A DNA stretch of 64,000 nucleotides, taken from positions 3,102,935 to 3,166,934 of the forward strand of contig NZ_LMKQ01000001.1 of the NCBI RefSeq assembly GCF_001421565.1, in the 5' to 3' direction. Below, piece after piece: positions 47,001 to 57,240 of this stretch. The DNA comes from Agromyces sp. Leaf222 (lineage in GTDB: Bacteria; Actinomycetota; Actinomycetes; Actinomycetales; Microbacteriaceae). Within the stretch, counting starts at the first letter, position 1. Each line of letters begins with the position of its first letter. The notes beneath the pieces were generated by a model. That model did not search any database. It saw only the letters and a program-made list of their open reading frames with translations, and was not told the DNA's origin. A program made the position numbers and the translations under genes.

Positions 47001-50000
47001 TCGATGACCGGGGTTCCGTTGTCGCTCGCGCTGAGGTTCCAGAGCGTCGGCGGGAAGTCCGCGGCGACCTCGTCGGGTGCGACGAACTTCTCGAGCTCGA
47101 GGTTCGGCGCGATGTCCGTGTTCTCGATCTCGCAGTCGACGCTCGCGCCGTAGGTGTTCACCGTGAGGGTGGCGTTGGTCGAGCCGGGCGTGCTCACCAG
47201 GGTGAACGCGTCCTCGCCGCTCTCGGACTCGCAGGTCCACGTTGCGGAGACCTCGTACTCGACGCCGTTCTCCCAGATGGTCGAGACCTCGTTGAGCGTG
47301 TAGCCGACGCCGACATCGACGGGGCCGGACGCAGTGCCGAGTCCTCCGAAGCCGTCATCGAGTCCGCTCGCCGAAACCGTCCAGTCGGCCGCCACGGCGT
47401 CGCCGCCGTGCTGGTTGTCGACGATCTTGGTGAGCGTGACCTCTTGGACGCACTCGACCACGTTCTCCACCGTGAAGGTGTTGTACGTGTCGACGAGCTC
47501 CTCGATGCCGAGCCCGGTCGATTCCTCGAGCGTGCAGCCCTCGGGAACGCGGACGTCGGTCTCACCGATCGACACCTCGTCGTTCAGTGCGTAGGGCCCC
47601 TGCTCGGAGTCCCAATCGACGGGCTGGCCGTCGAGCGTGCCCTGGGCGACGAAGCCCTCGGGCAGGTCGCTGCTGTCCCAGGCGATCGGGTCGCTGCCGT
47701 TGATCACCCAGTCCTTGTGGATCTCGACGACCACCGGGACGTCGAAGCAGGCGTCGCTCTCGTAGTCGTCGCCGGAGACGACCACCGCGCCGTTCAGGAG
47801 GCCCTTGCCGCCTTCGACGTCGCAGAGCAGCTCGGAGCTGCCCTCGGCGTCGGCGACGGTGAACGAGACGACCACGGTGAACGTGTGCGTCGCGCCGGCC
47901 GGCAGCGTCTCGTCTTCGACGACCACGTCGGTCGCCGCGTCGGCTCCGTTCCAGGCCGGGTTCACCGTGACATCCGAGCTGCTGACCTCGCGGTCGGTGA
48001 CGGTGACGTCACCCGCGAAGTCGGGGGTGTCGGTGAGGTCGTAGACCAGGTCCTGGTCTCCGCTGAGGTTGGTGACCGTGATGAGGTACGAGGCCTCCCA
48101 ATGGTCTCCGACCTTCGTGACGTCGCCGCTCGTGGTCTTCAGCACCTCGGGCTGGGCGGGAAGGCCGCAACCCGTGTCGGTCGAGGTGATGCCGTTGGCG
48201 GTGAGCGCCGCTTCGTTGAGGAAGCCGACGTTCGGCTCGACCTCGGTCGGAGCGCAGGTGTTGGTCGCCGGGTCCTCGAACGCCGCAGCGTCGACATTCG
48301 CCGTGACCGTCACGGTGTACGTGTGCACCTCGTCGATGCCGATGACCTTCGGGGTGGAGACGATCTCGGTCGTCGGGTCGGTCTCGGGGTCGCTCCACGT
48401 GTCGTCGTCGCCCTCACCGGACCACGAGGCCGACACGATGTCGACGTCGGGTCCGAAGCGGAGGGTGTCGTCGAGCGTGTACTTCGAGACGAACTCGGCG
48501 TTTCCGGTGACCGTGATGTCGTACACGATCGTCCAGAGGCCGTCGCCGTCCTGGGTCACGGTCGGGTCGTCCTTGACGACCGTCGGCTCGCCACCACGGC
48601 TGATGTTCGTGCAGTCGTCGTCGGTGCGAACGATCTCGCCCGACGTGACGATCGCCTCGTTGAGGAAGCCGACGCCATCGGGGTTGCCCTCGGTCGCGCA
48701 CTCGAGCTCATCGGGCTCGATGTCGCCGACCGGCGCATCGACGTTGAGCAGGACCGTGTAGACGTCGGTCGCCCCGGCCGCGATCGCCTTGTTCGAGGCG
48801 ACCGTGAATGCGGAACCGTCGTACGGGCTCACCGGAGCCCCACCGTCGATCGCGTAGCTGAGGTACGCGACGCCCGCGGGGAACGCGGGGTCGTCGTTCA
48901 GCGTGTAGTACGACGGCTTGGCACCCGGGCCGGTGTTCGACACCGTGAGGGTGTACGAGACATCCCACGTGCCGTCAAGCCGCTGCGACGAGGTCGCACC
49001 CGACTTCACGATCGTCGGGGCGCTCGGCGAGTCGCAGGCCGAGGCGTCGGTGTCGACTCCAGCCACCTTCAGCGTCGCGGTGTTGTTGAACGCGCCGTTG
49101 CTGGTGCCGCCCGGACATGCGGACTGCGCCGGAGTCAGGTCGGGACCGGCGAGCGCGATGCCCCCGATGGTGATGCGGTAGGTCGTCGCCGTGCCAGCCG
49201 CCAGGTAGGCGTTGCCTGCGATGGTGCCGCTGCCGGTCCACAACGTCGCGTAGGGCGCGCCGTCCTTCGTCACGGCGTAGGTCGCCGCGACGAGGTCGAC
49301 GCCCGTGCCGAAGTGCAGCGCGTCAGCCAGCGTGTACACGCCGCCGACCGGGCCGGTGTTCGTCACCGCGATGTCGTACGCGATGGTCCACGTGCCGTCA
49401 CTGCCCTGCGAGACCGAGCCAGGCACGACCACCTTGGTGTGCGTGATCTTCGGCGAGTTGATGACGACGCAGCCCGTGGCATCGGTCGTCTGGTTGCCCG
49501 AGACGAGCGTCGCCGTGTTGTTCAGGCCGGTGTCGCTGGGGCACGTGTAGGTCGGGTCGCCGGCGTCGAGACTCACCACGACGGAGATCTGGTACACGTG
49601 GGCCGCGGCGCCGCCCGCGAGGGCGATGTCGTTGGCGAGCAGGTCGTTCGGCACGGCGCCGGTCCAGGTCGGCTCGGTCGTGACGCCGGCCGGCTTCGCG
49701 ACGACGGTCGGGGTGCCGACCTGCGTCGCCGAGGCGGGCAGTGCCAGCTTGTCCCGAAGGTCGTAGACGACGCCGGTCGAAGCCGACGGGTTCGTCACCG
49801 TGATCGTGAACGGAAGCGTCCACGTGCCGTCACCGTTGTCGACGGCCGTGCCGCCGACCTTGGTGATCGTCGGCTTCACCGGGATCGAGCAGTCCTGCGC
49901 CGGGTAGTCGACGCCAGCGACGGTCATGGTCGCCGTGTTCAGGAATCCGACGGTGCCGGGGGTGCCCGCGTCGCACGCGGTCGGGCTGGTGCCCCCGAAG

Positions 50001-53000
50001 TCCGCCCCCGGAGCCACGGTCGCATTGACGGTCACGTGCCAGGTGTGCGAGGTGCCCTTGACGAGCGACGGCTCACCGGCGAAGGCCTGCACCGCACCGA
50101 ATGCCACGCTCCACGGAGTGCTCGCGCCCGGGGGTGCCGGAAGCGTGCGCTGGTAGGAGGCGCTGTTCACGGTGACGTTGCTGCCGAACTGCAGCTGGTC
50201 GGTGAGCGCGTAGGTGAGGTCCTGGAAGTTGCTCGGGTTCGTCACGACGATGTCGTAGTCGATGGTCCACGAGCCGTTCGCGTTCGGCGTCGGAATCGCG
50301 GCCGTCTTCGTGATGGTCGGAACGACCGGCTTCAGCGTGTTGGTGACCACGCACTCCGCCTCATCGCCCGGAGCGAGCGCCGGGAGCAGCGTTCCGCCGA
50401 TCGGCGCGCCGCCGTTCACCGTGCACTGCCAGGTGCCGGGCTGGAACTCGCCCGCGTTCGGGAGTCCCGTCGTCTCGGCGAGGTTGAAGGCCACGCCCGA
50501 GGGCACGTCCACGAAGCCCGACGTGCCGCCGGCGCCGGTCGCGACGACCGCGCTGGTGTCGGCACGGGTCGCGCTCAGGGTCCACGCCGTCTTGTCGGCG
50601 ACGCCGGAGGGCGAGACGACCTTGTCGAGCGAGAGCCGCGGCAGTTCCGCGATGTTCTTGAACACGCAGATCGCCGAGTGGGTCGCCACGAGGCTGATGT
50701 CCGTGACGTCGACGTAGGTGTCGTTCGGGCCGATGTTGCACTGCAGCGACACCTGGTCGTAACCGTCGGGGCCGTTGAGCTCGGAGAGGCCGTAGGTGCT
50801 GCCCGGACGGAGGAAGACGGTCGAGCCGCTCTTCACGGTCGTCGTCACCTCGCCGTTGGCGGTGCTGGTCGGCGTGGTGCGCAGGTCCCAGTCCGCCGGG
50901 ACGGCAGTGCCGCCGTTGGCGGGATCGACGACCTTGCGCAGTTCGACCTGCGAGGTCTGGTTCACCGCGGTGCAGCCGACCCAGGTGCCGAACGGCACGC
51001 GCACGCCGCCGTTGAGGCCACCGGCGTTGTTGCCGGCTCCGTCGGTGCCGCCGTTCGCGTTCAGGGTGACGCAGTTCCAGCTGCCCGTGGAGCCCGGAAC
51101 CGAGAGGTCGGGATTCCGGTTGTCGACCTGCGTGTAGAGCGCGGTGTCGGCCGTGTTCCCGGCCTCCGCCAGCGGGTAGTAGGCGGTGGGCGTCACGTTC
51201 GCGACGACCCCCGAACCGGTGTCCTGTCCGGTCGGCCCGGGCAGGTACGGCCCGCCCGGTCCGTCGACCGGCGGCAGGGACGTCAGCGTCCAGTCGCCCG
51301 TCGCGGCCGGTCCGCCCTGCACGTCCTTGAGCAGGGTGAGCTTCGTGGGACACGTGACCGTGTTCGTGATCTCGTAGGTGTTCAGGCCGCCGGCGAGCGT
51401 CGCGGGATACGTGTTCGCGCCGCTCACGTCGATGTTGACCGTGTTGCCGTTCGACTTCGTCAACCGCTGGCTGTCGATCGTGCAGAGGGTGGGCAGGGCG
51501 CCGAGCGACTCGCCGATGGGGATGGTCTGCCCCTGCGTGAAGCCGCCGGTCTGGATGCCGAAGCCGACCTGGGCGCCGTTGACGGTCGAGATGCCGCTGA
51601 GGCTGGGGTCCTGCAATCCGTTCGCGACGGGCGGCTGACCGTTCACCGCCCAGAGCTTGTTGACCACGACCTGTGCTGCCGGGTTGGGCGCCTGGTTGTA
51701 GAACGTGCAGCTGATGGCCGAGGTCGCCGAGACGGGCACGACGACACCGGGCTGTCCGGCGATCACCGAGGCGTTCGTCACCGCGACGTTGGTCGCCGGG
51801 TTCGTCGACAGGTCGCGACAGACGGCGTTGACCCCGCCCTGCTGCGCGATCGTGTAGCCGGGCTGCTGGGTCTCGCGGATCGTGACCGTGCCGGAGACGC
51901 CGCCCGGGAAGTCGAGCGGGTAGTTGACGGCACCGGTGTTGTCGGTCTGGCCGTTCGCCGGGTTGGGCGTGCCGACCGTGATCGTGCCGGGGTTCGGGTT
52001 GGTCGCGCTGACCGACCAGCCGGCGGCCGGCTGCGCGGTCGCGATCGTGCCGCCCGGCGGGATGACCTGCTTGACGACGCTGACGCCGCCCGTGCAGTTG
52101 CCGAGGGCGAGCGCGCGCAGCGCCGCGGCGGCGGCCGAGTAGCTGGCCTCCTGGTAGAAGTCGGCCGCGGCCGAGTTCGACCCGTTGTACTTGGTCGGGC
52201 CCGAGATGGCCGCGAGGTTGAGCGCGGTGGCCGCGGCGGTGACACCGCTGCCGACGCCGAGCGCGATGACGCGGGTTCCCTCCTTCTTCACGGCGTTCGC
52301 CGAGAAGATCGCGTTCTCGACCTCGCGCGTTCTCGTGAAGTCGCCGGGCTGCGTCTCGGTGCCGTACACCGTCGGGTTGCCGTCGGTGAGAATGATGGCG
52401 ACGTCGTAGCTCGCCGCGCTCGTCGCGACCTGGTAGATGCCTCGATCCCAGTTGGTGGAGCCGGTCGAGGTGAGGCCGTTGATCCAGCCCGATACGGTCG
52501 AGACGCCCGCGGGCGTCGAGACGGCGGTGATCGGCCGGTTCTGGTTGTTGGCTCCGGACTGGGGCGCCGTCGGGCCGAAGGTGAAGAGGCCGACGCGGGA
52601 CGGGGTGCCCTCGAGGGCCTGCACGAGGCTGACACCTGCGGCGCGGGCCTGCCCGATCGAGGGGGTCACCGAACCGGAGAGGTCCATGACGAGCGCGACG
52701 TCGAGGCCGCACTGCTGGGGAAGCGCGATGTTGTTCCGCGAGTTCTGCCAGGTGCCGCCCGAGGCCTTGCGGTTCGAGTTGCCAGTACTGACCATGAAGT
52801 TCGAGGTGCTGGTGTAGGTGTTGCCGGCCCGGATGTTGTAGTTGGCCGGGTTCGCCGAGGTGTTCGCACCGATGCGGTAGCTGTAGGGCGTCTGCTGGCT
52901 GTTGGTTCCGTCGGCGTCGCCCGTGCGGATGAGCGGGTTCGAGAAGTAGCCGGTCGGCACGCCGACCTGTCGCACCCAGAGCTGTCGGTCGCGGTTGCCC

Positions 53001-53674
53001 GTCGGCGGGTTGACGTTCGTGGCCGGGATGACGAATTCGCAGATGCCGTCGTCGTCGGAGACGCAGGTCGCCCAGGGGTCGGCGAGCTGGCTGCCGCCGG
53101 TCTCGGCCGCGAACAGCGCGAGCGTGACTCCGGGGAGCGGGTTGATGGTACCGGCGTTCGCCAGGGACCGGTCGTCGCCGACCGTCACTCGCACCACCGA
53201 CGTGGTGTCCGTCGGCTCGACCAACGCCTGCACCTCGTCCTGCGCGGCCAGCGGTGCGGCCTTCGCAGACTTCAGCGGTGCCTGCGTCTTCACCGGCTCC
53301 TCGGTCGGCGTCTCCTCTGCGGGCGCCTCCTCGGTCGGCGTCTCCTCTGCGGGAGTCTCGGACGGCTCCTCGCTCGGGGCCTCGGTCGCCTCCTCGGTCG
53401 GCTCCGCGGCATCCGTCGGCTCGGTCGACTCGGTCGGCGTCGCGGGATCCGTTGCCTCGGTGGTCTCCGCGGTCGTCGTCGGGTCGTCGGTCGGATCGGT
53501 CACCTCGGCGAATGCCATGGTCGGCAGGCCGACGACGAGCAGACCACCGACGGCGATCGACGCGATCACGCCCCGAAGGGTTCGAGCCCGTTCAGCTTCG
53601 CGCCGACGTCGTGCCCGCCGCGGGCGCTGATCGCCGTCGTTGCTTCGAATACCGGACCAGTTGCTCTTCATCAT
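44051..53674 (-). CDS. Giant vWA/DUF11-repeat cell-surface protein (about 3207 residues)
   Basis: Secreted, probably wall- or membrane-anchored adhesin-like protein. An Arg-rich head and hydrophobic stretch form a long signal peptide ending LPTMAFA|E at about residue 56. A Thr/Glu/Pro linker (about 57-130) and a SpaA-type beta domain follow. A von Willebrand A domain (about 322-520) has MIDAS DLSGS at 331-335. SpaA-like modules come next, then at least eight related units of 140-150 residues (from about 1118), each starting like PTITK or PTVVK and containing GxWTIxYDIxVTN and a YxLxD motif. The C-terminus has TAITG (3168-3172), a membrane span and RRRREAAGD, resembling a sortase signal without canonical LPxTG. 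Start is ATG 53672-53674 or the next ATG (GAAGG upstream). Function is inferred from architecture. Confidence 0.85.
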   Translation of the reverse strand: MMKSNWSGIRSNDGDQRPRRARRRREAERARTLRGVIASIAVGGLLVVGLPTMAFAEVTDPTDDPTTTAETTEATDPATPTESTEPTDAAEPTEEATEAPSEEPSETPAEETPTEEAPAEETPTEEPVKTQAPLKSAKAAPLAAQDEVQALVEPTDTTSVVRVTVGDDRSLANAGTINPLPGVTLALFAAETGGSQLADPWATCVSDDDGICEFVIPATNVNPPTGNRDRQLWVRQVGVPTGYFSNPLIRTGDADGTNSQQTPYSYRIGANTSANPANYNIRAGNTYTSTSNFMVSTGNSNRKASGGTWQNSRNNIALPQQCGLDVALVMDLSGSVTPSIGQARAAGVSLVQALEGTPSRVGLFTFGPTAPQSGANNQNRPITAVSTPAGVSTVSGWINGLTSTGSTNWDRGIYQVATSAASYDVAIILTDGNPTVYGTETQPGDFTRTREVENAIFSANAVKKEGTRVIALGVGSGVTAAATALNLAAISGPTKYNGSNSAAADFYQEASYSAAAAALRALALGNCTGGVSVVKQVIPPGGTIATAQPAAGWSVSATNPNPGTITVGTPNPANGQTDNTGAVNYPLDFPGGVSGTVTIRETQQPGYTIAQQGGVNAVCRDLSTNPATNVAVTNASVIAGQPGVVVPVSATSAISCTFYNQAPNPAAQVVVNKLWAVNGQPPVANGLQDPSLSGISTVNGAQVGFGIQTGGFTQGQTIPIGESLGALPTLCTIDSQRLTKSNGNTVNIDVSGANTYPATLAGGLNTYEITNTVTCPTKLTLLKDVQGGPAATGDWTLTSLPPVDGPGGPYLPGPTGQDTGSGVVANVTPTAYYPLAEAGNTADTALYTQVDNRNPDLSVPGSTGSWNCVTLNANGGTDGAGNNAGGLNGGVRVPFGTWVGCTAVNQTSQVELRKVVDPANGGTAVPADWDLRTTPTSTANGEVTTTVKSGSTVFLRPGSTYGLSELNGPDGYDQVSLQCNIGPNDTYVDVTDISLVATHSAICVFKNIAELPRLSLDKVVSPSGVADKTAWTLSATRADTSAVVATGAGGTSGFVDVPSGVAFNLAETTGLPNAGEFQPGTWQCTVNGGAPIGGTLLPALAPGDEAECVVTNTLKPVVPTITKTAAIPTPNANGSWTIDYDIVVTNPSNFQDLTYALTDQLQFGSNVTVNSASYQRTLPAPPGASTPWSVAFGAVQAFAGEPSLVKGTSHTWHVTVNATVAPGADFGGTSPTACDAGTPGTVGFLNTATMTVAGVDYPAQDCSIPVKPTITKVGGTAVDNGDGTWTLPFTITVTNPSASTGVVYDLRDKLALPASATQVGTPTVVAKPAGVTTEPTWTGAVPNDLLANDIALAGGAAAHVYQISVVVSLDAGDPTYTCPSDTGLNNTATLVSGNQTTDATGCVVINSPKITHTKVVVPGSVSQGSDGTWTIAYDIAVTNTGPVGGVYTLADALHFGTGVDLVAATYAVTKDGAPYATLWTGSGTIAGNAYLAAGTATTYRITIGGIALAGPDLTPAQSACPGGTSNGAFNNTATLKVAGVDTDASACDSPSAPTIVKSGATSSQRLDGTWDVSYTLTVSNTGPGAKPSYYTLNDDPAFPAGVAYLSYAIDGGAPVSPYDGSAFTVASNKAIAAGATDVYTVLLNVDAPVGDIEPDELECATEGNPDGVGFLNEAIVTSGEIVRTDDDCTNISRGGEPTVVKDDPTVTQDGDGLWTIVYDITVTGNAEFVSKYTLDDTLRFGPDVDIVSASWSGEGDDDTWSDPETDPTTEIVSTPKVIGIDEVHTYTVTVTANVDAAAFEDPATNTCAPTEVEPNVGFLNEAALTANGITSTDTGCGLPAQPEVLKTTSGDVTKVGDHWEASYLITVTNLSGDQDLVYDLTDTPDFAGDVTVTDREVSSSDVTVNPAWNGADAATDVVVEDETLPAGATHTFTVVVSFTVADAEGSSELLCDVEGGKGLLNGAVVVSGDDYESDACFDVPVVVEIHKDWVINGSDPIAWDSSDLPEGFVAQGTLDGQPVDWDSEQGPYALNDEVSIGETDVRVPEGCTLEESTGLGIEELVDTYNTFTVENVVECVQEVTLTKIVDNQHGGDAVAADWTVSASGLDDGFGGLGTASGPVDVGVGYTLNEVSTIWENGVEYEVSATWTCESESGEDAFTLVSTPGSTNATLTVNTYGASVDCEIENTDIAPNLELEKFVAPDEVAADFPPTLWNLSASDNGTPVIEGAGGASGEVESNVAYDLAESADFPEAGEFTPGAWQCLVTSEDPAVPVVLDDDAVTLEPGQDVYCSITNTANPATYEVDKTVSSAEQQPDGTWLITYEITVENTSGVSPLTYDLVDDLSNFGDGITIDEASWSGDNGESGSWEGLGEDPPVLETTFVTDYPLGAGETDTYEVEVVATVTEEAWTEETTACTTGEGFGEGGFRNVAEVTIDDLPTVVTDCDEPGRSTAEKTLLDDEQPTLNPDGTFTVAYQIVVTNPSSKDLYYDLSDTPAFPAGTTFTATATDPDGNEVADWTGVAPDTVLADDRVIPAADGEPSTETWLITAIVDVDTITEIDDVLCIETTEGKGFFNGGVFSSGRIETELEACVDIPVAKLTLVKHVDNSALGALPITGGVASDWTLFADGPTSVLDVTGSEDGVSTIVPVGGYDLSEAAIPDPSSPLVPDYYEASDWTCEPNAVEGVSVTLEAGDDVTCEITNTLFPTDVGIEKEADLPDGVTAVDDTEDNTFDWVLTVTNNGRAVANLEVTDLIDPQLEITGPATFEPAENWTEDTEDNSFSATYNGIYAAGQVTTIRIPVKVLPVEVEAPPAVGPDDPAPVLPPLDTDPIPNEACVAILGIDEEPSLAAKVDLGAAPLNASLLDLDPTNDCADAEVPVKRVNAGAYVRCVADVPWLYFDVQATDNVTPGDITVTWTSADGTQTKVQTIPWDARTGRLLWPGAAVDADGLPYQFPGWRPITEEDLTNPPTPGTRFLDLILDDSLPSYAWRDTENPASIEFSVNPSQTVLAVYPQALPTCAVDRPAELQIDKTASVTSTKAGGDYSYSLQVTSVGTGATNPTEVFDEIPANLRVDSITTAPAPAFPRWEDCEVTGKDSSGYGGTLHCELLGQLGPNFTTAPVIDLAVHVKEGTTVSTIENTGEVCWQTADDPDPVTECADDTVPVTLLGGTAITGFASGPWVWGAAGLLVLGGLAVTWVIIRRRREAAGD

Positions 53675-53972
53675 CGAACCTTCGCGTCGGGTCAGACTGC
53701 AGAAATGTGAGGAATACGCAGGTGTCCCCGAGTCAAGCACTGCCGAGGGAACCTCCGACAGGGTGAACGCGTAACCAATACGGGGGGCACTTCGCGCAGG
53801 ATCCCCGGAAAATCAGGGCACCCGAATCGGCACCCCCCAGACGGGGGTGTGCCGGGAATGCGCTCTCCGGACCCGAGCCCGGCGGTCCGATGCATGCGCA
53901 TGGAATGGCGGTTCCGGCACGCCGGAGGCTCCCGCCGCGTTCGGCGGGCGACCCGCTCAGTACTGTTGGAGC
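53675..53972. promoter_or_regulatory. Divergent intergenic region between the giant gene and yihY
   Basis: 298 bases without a gene. On the minus strand TTGACT (53731-53736) is a possible -35 of the giant gene, with TATTCC-like sequence downstream. A hairpin around CACCCCCC-AGAC-GGGGGTG (about 53832-53850) lies in the middle. Nothing else is recognisable. Confidence 0.35.
53961..53966 (+). promoter_or_regulatory. -10 box of the yihY-type gene (leaderless)
   Basis: TACTGT, six bases (TGGAGC), GTG 53973. Confidence 0.45.
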
Positions 53973-55277
53973 GTGACCCGGAGCACCTCGACCGACCCCC
54001 ACGAGCGGCGCCCATCGGGTGCGCCGCCGCCGGGCGCAGCCGCCGACGCCGCGTCTGCCGCGGCATCCGACGACGTGCCACTCGACGGCCCCGTGCCGCT
54101 GACCGCCCGCGAGCGCTTCGACGAGCTGAGCAGCCCCCTGCGCGACCGCTTCGAGGAGCCGATCGGCCGGGTCACGCGGATCACGCACCGCACGATGGAG
54201 CTCTTCCCGGTGCGCGTCTGGCGGTACTTCCTGGCGCAGAACGGCTTCATCCTCTCGTCCGGCATGAGCTACCAGGCGCTGTTCGGCATCTTCGCGGCGA
54301 TCTACGTCGTGTTCGCGGTGTTCGGCATCTGGCTCACCGGCAACGAGCAGACGATGAATGCGTTCGCGACGCTGCTGAACACGTACGCGCCGGGCCTCAT
54401 CGGCGACGAGGGCATCATCTCCACCGACGAGCTCGTCGCGATCACGGCCGAGAGCGCCGGCACACTGGGCTGGACCGGTGGCGTGGCCCTCATCGGCTTG
54501 ATCTGGACGGCCATCGGATGGGTCACCTACACGCGCATCGGCGTGCGCAGCATGTTCGGGCTGCCGAAGGACGAGCGCTCGTACCTGCTGCTCAAGGCGC
54601 GCGACCTGCTCGCCGGCCTCGCGTTCGGCATCGTGCTCATGCTCGCCGCGGCCCTCTCGGTGGCCACCACCGGCTTCATGCAGTGGTTGCTCGGACTGCT
54701 CGGGCTGGAGGGCGACTCCGGCTGGATGACCTTCTTCGTGCAGGTCGGCGCGATCGTCGTGGTCTTCGTCATCGACACGGTCGCCCTGGCCGTGCTGTTC
54801 CGCTTCCTCTCCGGTGCCGCGATGCCGTGGCGTCGCCTGGTCATCGGCTCGCTGCTCGGATCGGCTGCGCTCTCGGTCGCGCAGATGCTCGGCGCCTTCC
54901 TCATCACGTTCGCGAGCAGCAACCCGCTTCTCGCGACCTTCGCGGTCTTCATCGCACTGCTCTTCTGGTTCCGCATCACGAGCATCGTGATCCTCGTGGC
55001 GGCGAGCTGGATCGCGGTCGAGGCATCCGACGCCAACGAGAGCCTCCGCGCGCTCACGCCCGAACAGCGCGAGGCCGAGCGACGCGCGGCCGAGGCCCGC
55101 GCCGCGGTCACGGTCGCCAGGGTGCGGCTCCGCGAGGCGGAGGCGGATGCCGCGTCCGCCGGTTGGTTCGGCGGGTTCAAGGCGCGCCGTGCGGTGTCGA
55201 GGGCGCAGCTCGAGCTCGACCAGGCCGAGGCGACGGCTGAGCGCCTGGCGCCGCGGCGGCGCACCTTCGTCGACTGA
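53973..55277 (+). CDS. YihY/virulence factor BrkB family membrane protein
   Basis: A 434-residue integral membrane protein. A disordered Pro/Ala head of about 45 residues precedes six predicted spans, with the family segments FLAQNGFILSSGMSYQALFG, SMFGLPKDERSYLLLKARD, LFRFLSGAAMPWRRLVIGSL and LLFWFRITSIVILVAASWI. A charged helical tail (about 75 residues, Ala/Arg/Glu-rich) may form a coiled coil. The biochemical role of this family is unsettled; it was once misassigned as RNase BN. The start GTG 53973 is taken from the -10 spacing. Confidence 0.87.
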   Translation: MTRSTSTDPHERRPSGAPPPGAAADAASAAASDDVPLDGPVPLTARERFDELSSPLRDRFEEPIGRVTRITHRTMELFPVRVWRYFLAQNGFILSSGMSYQALFGIFAAIYVVFAVFGIWLTGNEQTMNAFATLLNTYAPGLIGDEGIISTDELVAITAESAGTLGWTGGVALIGLIWTAIGWVTYTRIGVRSMFGLPKDERSYLLLKARDLLAGLAFGIVLMLAAALSVATTGFMQWLLGLLGLEGDSGWMTFFVQVGAIVVVFVIDTVALAVLFRFLSGAAMPWRRLVIGSLLGSAALSVAQMLGAFLITFASSNPLLATFAVFIALLFWFRITSIVILVAASWIAVEASDANESLRALTPEQREAERRAAEARAAVTVARVRLREAEADAASAGWFGGFKARRAVSRAQLELDQAEATAERLAPRRRTFVD

Positions 55278-55317
55278 GGGCGGGCACCGGGCGACGCTCG
55301 GTGTCGGACCTCTCGAA

Positions 55318-55323
55318 TAGGAT
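55318..55323 (+). promoter_or_regulatory. -10 box of the exonuclease III gene (leaderless)
   Basis: TAGGAT, seven bases (CGAGGGC), ATG 55331. Confidence 0.5.
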
Positions 55324-55330
55324 CGAGGGC

Positions 55331-56158
55331 ATGCCTTCGACCTCCCGTCTCCGTGTCGCCAGCGTCAACGTGAACGGAGTGCGAGCCGCGTATCGGCGCG
55401 GCATGGGCGAGTGGCTCGAGGGCCGCGACGTCGACCTCCTGGCACTGCAGGAGGTGCGTGCGTCGACCGAAGACCTGCAGGAGCTGCTCGGCGACGAATG
55501 GTCGATCCTCCACGACCCGGCCACCGCGAAAGGCCGCGCCGGCGTGGCCATCGCGAGCCGGCGCCGGGCGAGCATCCACCGCGTCGAGCTGGGCAGCCCC
55601 GACTTCGACTCGGCCGGCCGCTGGCTCGAGGCCGACTACGAGGTCGGCGGCCGCATAGTCACGCTCGTGAGCGCCTACGTGCACTCGGGCGAGGCCGATA
55701 CCCCGAAGCAGGCCGAGAAGTTCAAGTTCCTCGACGCGATGCAGGCCCGTCTCCCCGAGCTCGCGGCGCACTCCGAGCTCGCGCTCGTCGTCGGCGACCT
55801 CAACGTCGGGCACCGCACGCTCGACATCCGCAACTGGAAGGGCAACGTGAAGCGCGCCGGGTTCCTCCCCGAGGAGCGCGCGTACTTCGATCGGTTCGTG
55901 GGCGCCGAGGGCTCCGACGACCACGGCCTCGGTTGGGTCGACGTCGGTCGCCGCTTCGCCGGCGAGGTCGACGGGCCGTACACCTGGTGGTCGTTCCGGG
56001 GCAAGGCGTTCGACAACGACACCGGCTGGCGCATCGACTACCAGCTCGCGACGCCGGCCCTCGCCGACCTCGTGACCGACTACACCGTCGACCGCGCGGC
56101 GACCTACGACGCCCGCTTCTCCGACCACTCCCCCGTGGTCGTCGACTACGCCATCTGA
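55331..56158 (+). CDS. xth: Exodeoxyribonuclease III
   Basis: AP endonuclease and 3'-5' exonuclease for base-excision repair. The 275-residue protein has RVASVNVNGVRAAYRRGMGEW (metal Asn), LLALQEVRAS (catalytic Glu), VSAYVHSGEA, ALVVGDLNVGHRTLD (Asp/Asn), WRIDYQLATP and FSDHSPVVVDY with the terminal catalytic His. The length is standard. It is followed 60 bases later by trpS on the same strand. Confidence 0.95.
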   Translation: MPSTSRLRVASVNVNGVRAAYRRGMGEWLEGRDVDLLALQEVRASTEDLQELLGDEWSILHDPATAKGRAGVAIASRRRASIHRVELGSPDFDSAGRWLEADYEVGGRIVTLVSAYVHSGEADTPKQAEKFKFLDAMQARLPELAAHSELALVVGDLNVGHRTLDIRNWKGNVKRAGFLPEERAYFDRFVGAEGSDDHGLGWVDVGRRFAGEVDGPYTWWSFRGKAFDNDTGWRIDYQLATPALADLVTDYTVDRAATYDARFSDHSPVVVDYAI

Positions 56159-57238
<1,080 letters not shown>

Positions 57239-57240
57239 GC

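Noticed and set aside
43928..53710. A 3260-codon open frame on the plus strand opposite the giant surface-protein gene
   Set aside because: It reads only Arg, Gly, Val, Asp and His-rich sequence without domains. It is the mirror of a gene that avoids the codons whose complements are stops, and the minus-strand product has a signal peptide, vWA motif and membrane tail.
53820..53860. Riboswitch or cyclic-dinucleotide sensor in the leader of the giant gene
   Set aside because: Only one GC hairpin is visible and it lies upstream of the likely promoter; no conserved riboswitch core can be recognised.
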